Assembly: GCA_002482545.1 (NCBI GenBank)
Contig: DLGF01000014.1
Span: forward strand, 207,268-271,267
Direction of reading: 5' to 3'
Length of the DNA: 64,000 nt
Origin: Sporomusaceae bacterium UBA7701
GTDB lineage: Bacteria > Bacillota > Negativicutes > Sporomusales > UBA7701
The position numbers and the translations under genes were made by a program. The notes under the pieces are model-generated. The model was not told the DNA's origin and ran no database searches. It worked only from the letters and a program-made list of their open reading frames with translations. Numbering within the stretch: the stretch's first letter is position 1; every line of letters starts with the position of its first letter. This document shows, one piece after another, positions 7,835 to 15,756 of the stretch.

Positions 7835-10282
7835 TTAGGCTTTCCCTTCCGCCGCCTCATACACCTCAAATTCACTCAGCCCCGTATTCTCGCCGTCTGC
7901 GGCGTCCACCGTCAGTTGGACCCATTCGACGGTCCTGGGGGCAAAATGAATTTCCCGGGCGCTTCCGTCGGCCGGCAGCGCCCCGGTCTGGAGCGAACCG
8001 CCGTCGCTGAAGGCAAGCGTGGCGCCGGTGACGGTATCGACCGGATGAGGGCGGCCGTAAAGCACGATCCGGTCCACGGTACGGGGCTCCGGCCAGCTCA
8101 GCCGGATCCAGGCCCCTGCCGCTTCCCCCATGGTCACCCACTCGTGGGCGGGAAAACGCGGATAGCCGTCGATCAAGCCGTCGGCCGCTTTCTGCCCCGC
8201 CTGGCCGGTGGCGGCATTTTCCGAAGAAACGCTGACTTCGGCGAGGAAGGCGATATTGGCGAAGTCTTTGGCCCAAAAAAACTCATCGCGTTTTACGTAG
8301 GAATAGAGATAGTTATTATTGCCGGCCGGTCGCTGACTGCGATATTTGCCGATGGCGACGTATTTCTTGTTTCTGGACCGCGATACGCTCTGCATGGCCA
8401 GAGGCACCGTGAAAACCTCCCGTTTCTCCCAGTCCAGCAGTGTATCAGCCGCCAAGGTGGCCGGCCGGGAAAAGGGAGCCAGCGGACTGTTCCGGCGATT
8501 GCGGGCCGGCCAGTGGTCATCGCCGTCCTGGGCGTGGATGAGGTACTCATGCAGGACCGGGGAGAATCCGGGATTGCGGCGTTTGACCGCAAGGACCGAC
8601 TCGACGGTAAACCGGTAAAGCGCGGAATGATCGGGATGCGTGTCATACAGTGAAGGGGCGAAAATGTGGTCCGGATCAAATTCCTCGATAACCGCTTCGA
8701 GGTCCTGCCGGAAGGCCGCCCGGTTGTGCGGGGCGTGAACGCCATGCTTCCGGTAGTGATACTCCGGGGCTTCCGGGATGCTGTACGTCTCGGTTCCCGC
8801 CCGGGACGCCACCAGCGTGTCGTCGGCGGCGGCATTGTACAGCAGGCTCAGAAACCGTTCGTTGCCCTGTTTAATATTGCCATAGCCGAGAAAAATAATA
8901 TTGGCCGCGCTGAGCCCCAAGGAGGCCATGGCGGCGATGGTTTCCCTGCTGCGGACCAGGCCGGTTTTGCGGCCTTTGTTGTCGCCGTTAGTGACCACGA
9001 CAACCTTCAGGTCGGCGCCGTTGTCCAGAGCGTGGGCGATAATTCCCGCCCCCATCAGGGCCTCGTCGTCCTGATGCGGCGCCAGCAGCAAAATTCTTTT
9101 CCCCTTGGCCAGCACTCTGGCGGGGGTGGCGAAATCATAGGACAGGTCGGCGTCGGCCTGCAAAGAGCGGTATAGGACCGCCAGACGCTCGGCAACCGCA
9201 TGGATTTCATACTCGGCGGCGATCAAGGCCTGAGCGCCCTCGCCAACCGTTCGCGCCAGGGCTTCGCCGCGCAGCAGGCGGATTGCGGCGGACGCCATCG
9301 CCGCGGCGTCCCCCGCGGGAAAAAGCAGCCCGGTCTTGTCCGGCGTAATCAAATCGACGCAACCGCCGATAGCGGAGGCAACGCAGGCGCAGCGGCAGGC
9401 CATGGCCTCCAGCAGCGCGTTGGGAAGCCCTTCCCGGCGGGAAGGAAAAAGATACAGGTCTGAGGCCGCCAGATAAGGCGCGGGATCCGACACGCCGCCG
9501 ACATAAGTCACAGTGCCGCCGCCCAGTTCGGCGTCAAGCCGCTCCAGGGCCGCGATGCTTTTATCGGTTCCGCCTCCGGCCACGACCAAATGGGCCTCCG
9601 GGCAGGCGGCGTGAATCTCAGGCCAGGCCGCCAATACCAAATCGTAGCCTTTACGGCTGATCAGGCGGCCGGAATAGAGCACGATCTTTTTAGCCAGCGG
9701 CAGCCCCAGTTGGTCCCGCAGCGCATCTTTGTCCGGCGCCGCCCGGAACCGTTCCATATCCACGCCGTTCGGCAGGCGCTCGATCCGTTCCGGATAAAAC
9801 CCCTGCTCGGCCAACTGGTCGGCTATTTCCGCGCTGATGGCTATGTAGGCCGAAGCCTGCCGCGAAATCAGGTTTTCCAGCTTGAGAATCAGCGCTTTGT
9901 GAAACTGTTTCCAGGTAAAGCGATTATGGGTAATGGGGATTTTGAGCACCGTCGGGATGGCGAACAGCCGGCAGAGAAAGATAGATACATAAGTAGTTAG
10001 GCGTTGGCCCAGGATATGAACGACGTCCAGGTCGTGCCTCAGCCGCCAGAGTATCAGGGCCGTCCACAGCCAGTACAGGCCGGACGGACCGACGCGATAT
10101 ACCTCGATGCCGTCGACCAGCTCATGGACTTTACTGTCAAGACTTCGCTTTTTGGCCAATACCGTCACCCTGTGCCCGGCCTCTTTCAGGGCCCGTATCT
10201 GGGTGATCGCCTGCAAGTCCACGCCGGTGACCGGCTGGTTTTTTTCGCCGTATTTAGCCAGCAATAGCATGCATATATGCAT
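7835..10282 (-). CDS. Fusion: GT4 glycosyltransferase + PIG-L deacetylase + discoidin-like domain
   Basis: An 815-residue three-part protein. Residues 1-~385 are a GT4 glycosyltransferase (VLYSGRLISRKGYDLVLAA near 201-219; E-x7-E in EGLPNALLEA at 284-293). Residues ~394-650 are a PIG-L/LmbE zinc-dependent N-acetylglucosamine deacetylase: PHQDDE at 402-407 and DTHPDH at 547-552 are the two metal motifs. Residues ~680-810 look like an F5/8 type C (discoidin) beta-sandwich, with a start near AEVSVSSENAATG and W-x-x-L-x-V near 787. The frame is continuous with no stop. A transferase and deacetylase in one chain suggests adding GlcNAc and then removing its acetyl group, as BshA and BshB do separately for bacillithiol; here the setting is polysaccharide synthesis. 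The target and the role of the C-terminal domain are unknown. Confidence 0.83.
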   Translation of the reverse strand: MHICMLLLAKYGEKNQPVTGVDLQAITQIRALKEAGHRVTVLAKKRSLDSKVHELVDGIEVYRVGPSGLYWLWTALILWRLRHDLDVVHILGQRLTTYVSIFLCRLFAIPTVLKIPITHNRFTWKQFHKALILKLENLISRQASAYIAISAEIADQLAEQGFYPERIERLPNGVDMERFRAAPDKDALRDQLGLPLAKKIVLYSGRLISRKGYDLVLAAWPEIHAACPEAHLVVAGGGTDKSIAALERLDAELGGGTVTYVGGVSDPAPYLAASDLYLFPSRREGLPNALLEAMACRCACVASAIGGCVDLITPDKTGLLFPAGDAAAMASAAIRLLRGEALARTVGEGAQALIAAEYEIHAVAERLAVLYRSLQADADLSYDFATPARVLAKGKRILLLAPHQDDEALMGAGIIAHALDNGADLKVVVVTNGDNKGRKTGLVRSRETIAAMASLGLSAANIIFLGYGNIKQGNERFLSLLYNAAADDTLVASRAGTETYSIPEAPEYHYRKHGVHAPHNRAAFRQDLEAVIEEFDPDHIFAPSLYDTHPDHSALYRFTVESVLAVKRRNPGFSPVLHEYLIHAQDGDDHWPARNRRNSPLAPFSRPATLAADTLLDWEKREVFTVPLAMQSVSRSRNKKYVAIGKYRSQRPAGNNNYLYSYVKRDEFFWAKDFANIAFLAEVSVSSENAATGQAGQKAADGLIDGYPRFPAHEWVTMGEAAGAWIRLSWPEPRTVDRIVLYGRPHPVDTVTGATLAFSDGGSLQTGALPADGSAREIHFAPRTVEWVQLTVDAADGENTGLSEFEVYEAAEGKA

Positions 10283-10415
10283 AAGTTCCTCCGCGCTACG
10301 TTTTCGCCGGTAGTTTACCTACCGCATACTATCCCGGCCGCAGTCATCTTCCCCGGTGCCGTTCCGGCAAATTCTCATTCCGTCAGCGGTTCCGGTTTGC
10401 CAATACAGGATTCTG

Positions 10416-11792
10416 CTATCTCCCGAAGCCGATATATTTCAGTCCAGCGGTTTGCACCTGCGAAGGTTTCAGGATGTTGCGGCCGTCCACCAGAACTTTC
10501 TCGCCGTTCATCCGGCTGGCGATCTCGCCGAGCGGCAGCCGGAAAAACTCATCCCATTCCGTCACGAGGACAACGGCGTCGCAGTTTTCGGCGAGCGTCA
10601 AGGGGGTTGCGCAGTATTCGACCGCAAGCCCGGCATAATGCTCCCGGAAGTTGTCCATTGCCACCGGGTCATAAACCTTGACCCGGCAGCCCATTTCCAG
10701 CAGGGCTTGGGTGATGTCGACGGAAGGCGCGTCGCGAAGGTCGTCGGTATTGGGCTTGAAAGCCAGCCCCAGTATTCCGACGGTCCGCCCCCGGACGACT
10801 TTTAGCGATTCCTGCAGCTTCTCGATAACTCTCATCCGCTGCCGGCCGTTGATGCTGACAGTGCCTTCCAGGATGGGCATGGCGTAGCCGTACTCGTTCC
10901 CGATGCTCCGGAGCGCCGCCGTGTCCTTGCGGAAGCAGCTTCCGCCCCACCCCAGCCCGGCTTGGAGGAACCGCGGGCCGATCCTCTTGTCCAGGCCGAT
11001 GCCCCGGGCCACTTCCGCCACATCAGCGCCGACCTTTTCGCACAAGCCGCTGATTTCGTTGATAAAACTGATCTTCGTGGCCAGAAAAGCATTGGCGGCA
11101 TACTTGATCATCTCCGCGCTGGTGCCGTCGGTAGTGACCAGCGCGGGCAGCGGGAATCCTTCCGGGCGCGGGCAGCAGTTGGGCGCGGTAAAGGTTTGTT
11201 CCAGAATGGGAGTATACATGACCCGCAGGATGTTGACGGCTTCCACATCATCGCCGCCGACCACAATCCGGTCGGGGTAAAGGGTATCGTGAACCGCCAC
11301 GCCTTCCCGCAAAAACTCCGGATTGGACACAATGGCAAACCGGGACTTGGGTCCCCCCCTGCCGGCCAAGACCTGATTGATAATGAGTTTTACCCTCTGG
11401 GCGGTACCGATGGGAACCGTGGATTTATTTACCACAACCTGCAGTTTGCCTTCCCCCAGATTCTCCGCGACAGTGGCCGCGGCAGCCTCGATATACGACA
11501 AATCGGCCTTTCCGGTTGCCGTCGAAGGCGTGCCTACCGCTAAGACAATTACATCCGCGCTGCGGCAGTCGGCGAAAGATTCCGTAAAGGTCAGCCGGTC
11601 CGCCGCCAGCCGCAGCAGGTCTTCAATTCCCGGCTCGTAAATAGGGGACTTGCCCTGACGCAGCATCTCGACTTTTTTCGCATCGATGTCGATGCAGGTT
11701 ACTTTATGACCGATTGCCGCCAGGCAAACTCCGGTGGTAAGCCCGACATAGCCCGTGCCTGCCACACAAATTTTTAAGGAGCGGTCCTCCAT
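10416..11792 (-). CDS. ugd: UDP-glucose 6-dehydrogenase
   Basis: A 458-residue enzyme that oxidises UDP-glucose to UDP-glucuronate with two NAD. The Rossmann motif is ICVAGTGYVGLTTGVCLA, the NAD/substrate segment is VVNKSTVPIGT, the catalytic cysteine is in GWGGSCFRKDT, and the C-terminal domain carries VGILGLAFKPNTDDLRDAPS. This is the TuaD/Ugd subtype. The ATG at 11792 follows GGAGG by 9 nt; two upstream codons in frame are less well placed. It is the first gene of the polysaccharide locus behind a ~340-nt leader (see 11793-12538). Product feeds the 4-epimerase or glucuronosyl transfer. Confidence 0.92.
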   Translation of the reverse strand: MEDRSLKICVAGTGYVGLTTGVCLAAIGHKVTCIDIDAKKVEMLRQGKSPIYEPGIEDLLRLAADRLTFTESFADCRSADVIVLAVGTPSTATGKADLSYIEAAAATVAENLGEGKLQVVVNKSTVPIGTAQRVKLIINQVLAGRGGPKSRFAIVSNPEFLREGVAVHDTLYPDRIVVGGDDVEAVNILRVMYTPILEQTFTAPNCCPRPEGFPLPALVTTDGTSAEMIKYAANAFLATKISFINEISGLCEKVGADVAEVARGIGLDKRIGPRFLQAGLGWGGSCFRKDTAALRSIGNEYGYAMPILEGTVSINGRQRMRVIEKLQESLKVVRGRTVGILGLAFKPNTDDLRDAPSVDITQALLEMGCRVKVYDPVAMDNFREHYAGLAVEYCATPLTLAENCDAVVLVTEWDEFFRLPLGEIASRMNGEKVLVDGRNILKPSQVQTAGLKYIGFGR

Positions 11793-12139
11793 TGATGCTT
11801 CCTCCCTCATCAGAGAAATTTTTATAATTTGCTGTGCGCTTAATGCTTTATAGGTTCATTACATGATCAAGTTTTTTCCTTTATAACATCAGTTCGCATT
11901 GGGCTCTTCTTTTCCAAGAACAAAAAGCGTTTCAATGACTGACTTCAGTCATTTTATATACCCAAAACTCCGTCAGCTTGGGCCTTCAGAGGTCCCGCTA
12001 GTGCACCTTTCCGCTTTGAATTGTGAAAAAGGCTGCTTGCACCACTTTTTCGACAGTTACTGCTTTTTAGGTATTCCGACCTGCGGATCTCCCTAATTTT
12101 CGACATAAAACAGCACACTCCATGACTAACTCCAGTGAT

Positions 12140-12170
12140 ATTATACCTCTAGACCATCATTTCTTGTCAA
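12140..12170 (-). promoter_or_regulatory. Candidate promoter for the ugd leader
   Basis: TTGACA at 12165-12170 and TATAAT at 12140-12145 on the minus strand are perfect hexamers, but the 19-bp spacer is 2 bp longer than ideal. The -35 hexamer sits inside a 6-bp inverted repeat (TTCTTG/CAAGAA). Transcription would start near 12133 and run toward ugd. Confidence 0.45.
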
Positions 12171-12443
12171 GAAATTTGGTGCTCGCAACCGGGCAGACCA
12201 ACCGCACTTTCCGGCATCCGCCGCGCCCAACCGGCAGCCGAACTTATCCCGGAGACGATGCCGGTCTTTTCATTCCTCAGTCAATTCTTTTTCCAGCATT
12301 TCTATCGCTAACGGAAAACTTGCTAACCTTATTTATTAAATTCATCTTCGCATTTATCCTGCAAAAAATAAAAGAAAGCATTGCCAATACTTGTCATGGA
12401 AGAATTCCTCTTCCCATGGCCGCCTATTCAGAAATGTAAATAA

Positions 12444-12477
12444 GGGTTCCGGGCGATATCGGCATCGCCCGGAACCC
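12444..12477 (-). terminator. Hairpin downstream of ppnP
   Basis: A perfect 14-bp GC-rich stem (GGGTTCCGGGCGAT and its complement) with a 6-nt loop begins about 60 nt after the ppnP stop codon. The following minus-strand bases (TTATTTACATTT) are T-rich but interrupted, so it is a fair intrinsic terminator for the proC-ppnP unit. Confidence 0.6.
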
Positions 12478-12538
12478 CTATAGCAAGAAGAGCTGCGCTC
12501 CGACTTTTCCGATAGCCGGCAGCCTCGCAGCGTCGTCC

Positions 12539-12820
12539 TTATTTATACAGGCACAAATAGGCCGTTTGCTTGAGAATTTGGACACGGAACCGCTGATTGG
12601 CCTCCACGGAAAACGTTTCATCGCGCCCTACCTCGATGAAATCGCTCCGCCCCGGCAACTGCACCTTCATCGCGCCGGTAATGACCTTCATATGCTCCTG
12701 CTGCGCTGTCGCAAACTCATATTCTCCCACATCCATTACCCCGATCGTCGCGGGGCCCTCTTCCGCCCGATAGGCCAATGACACCACTTTGCTATCAAAA
12801 TACTGATTTATTTTAAACAC
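12539..12820 (-). CDS. ppnP: Pyrimidine/purine nucleoside phosphorylase PpnP
   Basis: A 93-residue cupin of the PpnP (YaiE, former DUF1255) family, which cleaves several nucleosides with phosphate into free base and ribose-1-phosphate. Recognised from FDSKVVSLAY near the start, TIGVMDVGEYEF, the central QEHMKVITGAMKVQLPG and the C-terminal RFRVQILKQTAYLCLYK; length matches the family (~94). The start overlaps the last 13 bases of proC, so translation is probably coupled. The pairing with proC is not an obvious pathway and may just be an operon of convenience for nucleoside salvage. Confidence 0.85.
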   Translation of the reverse strand: MFKINQYFDSKVVSLAYRAEEGPATIGVMDVGEYEFATAQQEHMKVITGAMKVQLPGRSDFIEVGRDETFSVEANQRFRVQILKQTAYLCLYK

Positions 12821-13641
12821 AAACCCGCCTCCTCACTTTCATTCATTTCTTTGGCCTTTTTTACGCAATCAGCAACCGCCTTGATGACTGCAGCCCTGAA
12901 TCCTTCGTTTTCCAGCGTCGACACCGCCTCAATCGTGGTCCCTCCCGGCGAGCAGACCATATCCTTGAGTTCCCCCGGATGTTTTCCGGTCACCAGCACC
13001 ATCTTGGCCGACCCCAGAACTGCCTGGGCCGCCAGCTTGTACGCTTTGGCCCTCGGCAATCCCCAAACGACGCCGGCATCCGCCAAGGCTTCAATAAACA
13101 TAAAGACGAAGGCCGGCGACGAGCCGCTGATGCCAATCACGCTATCAATCAAGTTCTCGGGCACTATTTCGACTTGCCCGAAACTTTCATAAATCGTCTT
13201 GATTTCGTTTTGTTCACTGGGGGTGACGTTCTTGTTGCAACATAAAGCGGACATTCCCTCACTGACAAGGGCGGGAGTGTTCGGCATGGTGCGGATTATC
13301 TTGGCATCGGTCCCGAGGATTGCTTCCACACTGGCTATCGATTTACCGGCGGCAATCGTTACGATGATTTTGCCATCGGTTATTACGTCTTTGATCGACC
13401 GGATCACCGGATCATAAATATTGGGCTTGACAGCCAGGATAATAATGTCCGCTCTGGCCGCAAGCTCGCGGGAGTCAGTTGTTGTCCGGACGCCGTACGT
13501 CTCGGCTACGGCTTTCAGTTTTTGCTCATCCAAATCGCTGACAATAATTTGGTTATTTTTCAACAGATTAGACTTCAATATGCCGGCCAGCATTGCTTGT
13601 CCCATATTCCCCGAGCCGATAAAGCCAAGTATTCGGTCCAT
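12808..13641 (-). CDS. proC: Pyrroline-5-carboxylate reductase
   Basis: A 277-residue NAD(P)H-dependent enzyme making proline from 1-pyrroline-5-carboxylate in the cytosol. The N-terminal ILGFIGSGNMGQAMLAGIL carries the GxGxxG nucleotide motif; VKPNIYDPVI, RTMPNTPALV and the C-terminal signature PGGTTIEAVSTLE are diagnostic. Length is normal for the family. GGAGG lies 7-8 nt before the ATG. It overlaps ppnP downstream. In this window it connects with the amino-acid metabolism genes at 13.9-22.5 kb (aminotransferase, ortAB), since ornithine, glutamate semialdehyde and proline are linked, but co-regulation is not shown. Confidence 0.93.
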   Translation of the reverse strand: MDRILGFIGSGNMGQAMLAGILKSNLLKNNQIIVSDLDEQKLKAVAETYGVRTTTDSRELAARADIIILAVKPNIYDPVIRSIKDVITDGKIIVTIAAGKSIASVEAILGTDAKIIRTMPNTPALVSEGMSALCCNKNVTPSEQNEIKTIYESFGQVEIVPENLIDSVIGISGSSPAFVFMFIEALADAGVVWGLPRAKAYKLAAQAVLGSAKMVLVTGKHPGELKDMVCSPGGTTIEAVSTLENEGFRAAVIKAVADCVKKAKEMNESEEAGLCLK

Positions 13642-13890
13642 TTCGTTCTACCTCCACTATCTCTTTGCTATAGGATGACCCTGAGCCATATAAGGTTATG
13701 TCCCCGCATCCAACCATTTCGACTACGTTCTTTCTATCACTATCATACATCAAAAAAACAGGATGTTCCATTAGTTTTTGTCATTATGAAATTATTTTAT
13801 CTAATGATCGAATCATTTTAATTTTATTCATCTAATTTTATTTAAACATAAATATAATTTCATATATATAAAAATTAATTTTCCCCTATG
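13642..13890. other. AT-rich gene-free interval upstream of proC
   Basis: About 250 bases, strikingly AT-rich between 13780 and 13890 compared with the surrounding genes. A 67-codon minus-strand frame (13568-13771) crosses it but overlaps proC and lacks a ribosome binding site or family resemblance. No clear promoter pair, riboswitch or inverted repeat is seen; the region presumably carries the proC promoter. Confidence 0.4.
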
Positions 13891-13932
13891 AATATTAGTG
13901 CCCTCGCCGACAGCGGCGAGGGCACTAATATT
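13891..13932 (-). terminator. Strong hairpin downstream of the aminotransferase gene
   Basis: A perfect 18-bp stem (arm AATATTAGTGCCCTCGCC) with a 6-nt GACAGC-type loop starts 10 nt after the aminotransferase stop codon. No long T-run follows on the minus strand, so it may act as a terminator or as an mRNA 3'-end stabiliser. Confidence 0.6.
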
Positions 13933-13941
13933 TCAATCCTT

Positions 13942-15099
13942 TTACCCGGATACCAGTGAACGCAAAACTCTGTCGCGGATATCACCTAACCGGCTTACAG
14001 GCTCATTGCTGAAAACAAGCCTTACAAACTGGTCGCTATTGCGTTCTCCCCAGTCCCGCATCGGCGTTGCAGCGATTTTTCCGTGTTCGAGCAGTAATTC
14101 CGATGCCGTGAATGAATCATGGCCCAGTTCTTTTACATTCAATAACATGGACCAGCCGCCAGCCGCCGAAATAATCGGCAATCCCGCCAGTCGTTCAACT
14201 ATCACGTTCCGGCGTTTTTCCCATTCTTGGACGGCGGCAGCCACGTCTTTTTCGGGGGCCTTCAATGCAGAGCAGGCCGCTTTCTGCGACAAGCCGGTCG
14301 GGGTGACCACATTGTAAATATGAACCAGCGCGATGTCTTTGATTATTGTCGCCGGCCCGACCACCCAGCCGACCCGCCAGCCGATCATTCTGTATTCCTT
14401 GGATACGGACCCCACGGTGATGGTGCGCTCGGCCATACCCGGCAGGGAAGCGGGATGAATATAGGGCCGGTTGTCGTAGAGGATGCGTTCCATTGCCGCA
14501 TTATAAATCAGCCAGATATTCCGGTCCACACAGATTTTCGCTATTGCTCGCCATTCCTGCAAGTTCAATACCGCTCCGGAAGGCATGGACGGGTTCATTA
14601 TGAACAGTGCGCGCGTCCGGTCAGTCACCCGGGCTTGCAAAGCCTCAAGGTCCAGCCGCCACTCGCCATCTTTCAGCAGGAAGGGAATTAGCCGGGGAAT
14701 GGCGCCGGCCAGTCGCACGCGGTTGATCATTCCCGCGTAAGTGGGATCGGTCAAAATGACTTCATCCCCGGGATCCGTGGCGGCCAGCAGCGTGTCAAAC
14801 AGTCCTTCCGTCCCGCCGCAAGTTATGACCACTTCGTTTACAGGATCGTACGCGTGATGGGTCTGGCTGCCCAGACGTTCCGCCACCGCCAGGCACAGCT
14901 CCAGGCTTCCCGTAAACGGCAGGTAACTATTGGCGGCGTCGTCGGTAACGGCTCGCTTGGAAGCTGCTATGGCCCCGTCAGGCGGGGCAAGATCGGTGTC
15001 CAGGTTTTCCAGCCGCAAAATTTCCGGATCATTGCCGGCCGCATTGGCCACCCGGTCGATGGAGAATCCCGGGATGCCACAAAGCCGCTTTACACTCAT
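13942..15099 (-). CDS. PLP-dependent class I/II aminotransferase-like protein with unusual motifs
   Basis: A 385-residue fold-type I protein resembling aspartate/methionine aminotransferases. Landmarks are YLPFTGSLELCLAVAERLG, TCGGTEGLFDTLLAA, DPTYAGMI and the PLP lysine in GSVSKEYRMIGWRVGW. Two normally conserved cofactor contacts differ: the NP-x-NPTG loop reads NPSMPSG (Asn replaced by Met), and the usual DE-x-Y segment reads IYNAAMERILYD, so the Asp that holds the pyridine nitrogen is not at its expected place. The ATG at 15099 has AGGAGG upstream; the frame runs 18 codons further. It stands alone behind palindromic operator-like sequences (15239-15345). Substrate unknown; a branch with altered chemistry is possible. 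Confidence 0.78.
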   Translation of the reverse strand: MSVKRLCGIPGFSIDRVANAAGNDPEILRLENLDTDLAPPDGAIAASKRAVTDDAANSYLPFTGSLELCLAVAERLGSQTHHAYDPVNEVVITCGGTEGLFDTLLAATDPGDEVILTDPTYAGMINRVRLAGAIPRLIPFLLKDGEWRLDLEALQARVTDRTRALFIMNPSMPSGAVLNLQEWRAIAKICVDRNIWLIYNAAMERILYDNRPYIHPASLPGMAERTITVGSVSKEYRMIGWRVGWVVGPATIIKDIALVHIYNVVTPTGLSQKAACSALKAPEKDVAAAVQEWEKRRNVIVERLAGLPIISAAGGWSMLLNVKELGHDSFTASELLLEHGKIAATPMRDWGERNSDQFVRLVFSNEPVSRLGDIRDRVLRSLVSG

Positions 15100-15238
15100 T
15101 CCTCTCGCCTCCTGATATTGAAAATCAAGAATCCCTGCATGGCCTGCCGACATTGTCCCTTAGCCTAGTCCCGCATTGCGGTTGCTTGAGGGAAATTAGG
15201 ATTGCTTCCATTGTTTTATATTATATATTATACTATTA

Positions 15239-15252
15239 TACGTTATAACGTA
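15239..15252. promoter_or_regulatory. Perfect 14-bp palindrome TACGTTATAACGTA (operator candidate)
   Basis: A fully self-complementary 14-mer in the AT-rich promoter region of the aminotransferase gene. The overlapping TATTATATATTATACTATTATA stretch (read in parts) offers -10-like hexamers. The TACGTTATAA half recurs at 15333, which supports binding by a dimeric regulator, perhaps GntR-like. No such regulator gene is in the window. Confidence 0.5.
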
Positions 15253-15332
15253 CAATAGAAATCCCAAACTCCCATCATAAAAGATTGTTATCGTTACAAT
15301 AGGCATCCCCAATTTCCATCGCCCCCTTCCTG

Positions 15333-15345
15333 TACGTTATAATGA
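15333..15345. promoter_or_regulatory. Second TACGTTATAA operator-like copy
   Basis: TACGTTATAATGA repeats 10 of the bases of the palindrome at 15239-15252, 94 bp away and close to the start of the divergent small ORF at 15373. Between them, two imperfect ~35-bp direct repeats share ACAATAG, ATCCC and CCATC blocks (about 15250-15276 and 15294-15321). Confidence 0.45.
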
Positions 15346-15372
15346 CAGCAGAAGCGTTGGGAGGGAAAGGTC

Positions 15373-15570
15373 GTGCGCGCTTGCAGCCTCGTATGCGTGA
15401 TCGGCATAATCCTTTTACTCATCGACCAATTTCGCGGCGGGCTTGACTGGGGCCGACTCTTGATCGGCGGGTTCGTGGCCGCCGCCCTGTGGGTGGATTG
15501 CCGTCGCTGGTTGCGCTACAGGTTCCGGCGAAGAAAACGCAGCCAACGACTGAGGTCCGCAAGCAGCTAG
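15373..15570 (+). CDS. Small hypothetical membrane protein (65 aa)
   Basis: A 65-residue frame starting at GTG with GGGAGGGAAAGG just upstream. The N-terminus CSLVCVIGIILLLIDQF and the middle LLIGGFVAAALWVDC look like two short membrane segments; the tail (RRWLRYRFRRRKRSQRLR) is very basic, which would keep it cytoplasmic. It is divergent from the aminotransferase gene and shares its palindrome-bearing control region, then ends before a convergent hairpin at 15637. I recognise no family. The ribosome binding site, membrane pattern and terminator argue for a real gene, but the frame is short. Confidence 0.5.
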   Translation: MRACSLVCVIGIILLLIDQFRGGLDWGRLLIGGFVAAALWVDCRRWLRYRFRRRKRSQRLRSASS

Positions 15571-15636
15571 CGATGCTACGGACGCCCTCCCCCAAAAATA
15601 AGCCCCGCAAGCTCCGTTTTTTAGAGCCGAAAGGCC

Positions 15637-15679
15637 AAAGCCTCCTATGGCAGTCTGGAAGACCGCCACAGGAGGCTTT
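15637..15679. terminator. Convergent hairpin between the 65-aa ORF and the permease gene
   Basis: AAAGCCTCCT pairs with AGGAGGCTTT at the base of an interrupted stem. It lies between the stop codons of two converging genes (15570 plus, 15757 minus), so it can end transcription from both sides. Confidence 0.6.
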
Positions 15680-15756
15680 ATTATGGGATGAATGGATTGC
15701 TTTTTCCACGGCCGCAGCCATGGCTTCCGGAGAGACTCAGAAGCCCCGGGGGAAAA

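Larger units (their letters stand above)
11793..12538. other. Long gene-free interval with candidate leader of the ugd operon
   Basis: No convincing gene lies in these ~745 bases. On the minus strand a promoter-like TTGACA (12165-12170) and TATAAT (12140-12145) with a long 19-bp gap point toward ugd, giving a leader of about 340 nt. The leader contains two copies of TGTCGAAAA exactly 50 nt apart (core TGTCGAA at 12099-12105 and 12049-12055, the Spo0A-box sequence) and an 8-bp stem AATGACTG/CAGTCATT with an AAGT loop near 11930-11955. I cannot match it to a known riboswitch class. The 12180-12440 part shows nothing further apart from low-complexity AT-rich sequence and the hairpin at 12444-12477. 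Confidence 0.5.

Noticed and set aside
13568..13771. 67-codon minus-strand frame upstream of proC
   Set aside because: Overlaps proC by about 70 bases in another frame with no initiation signal.
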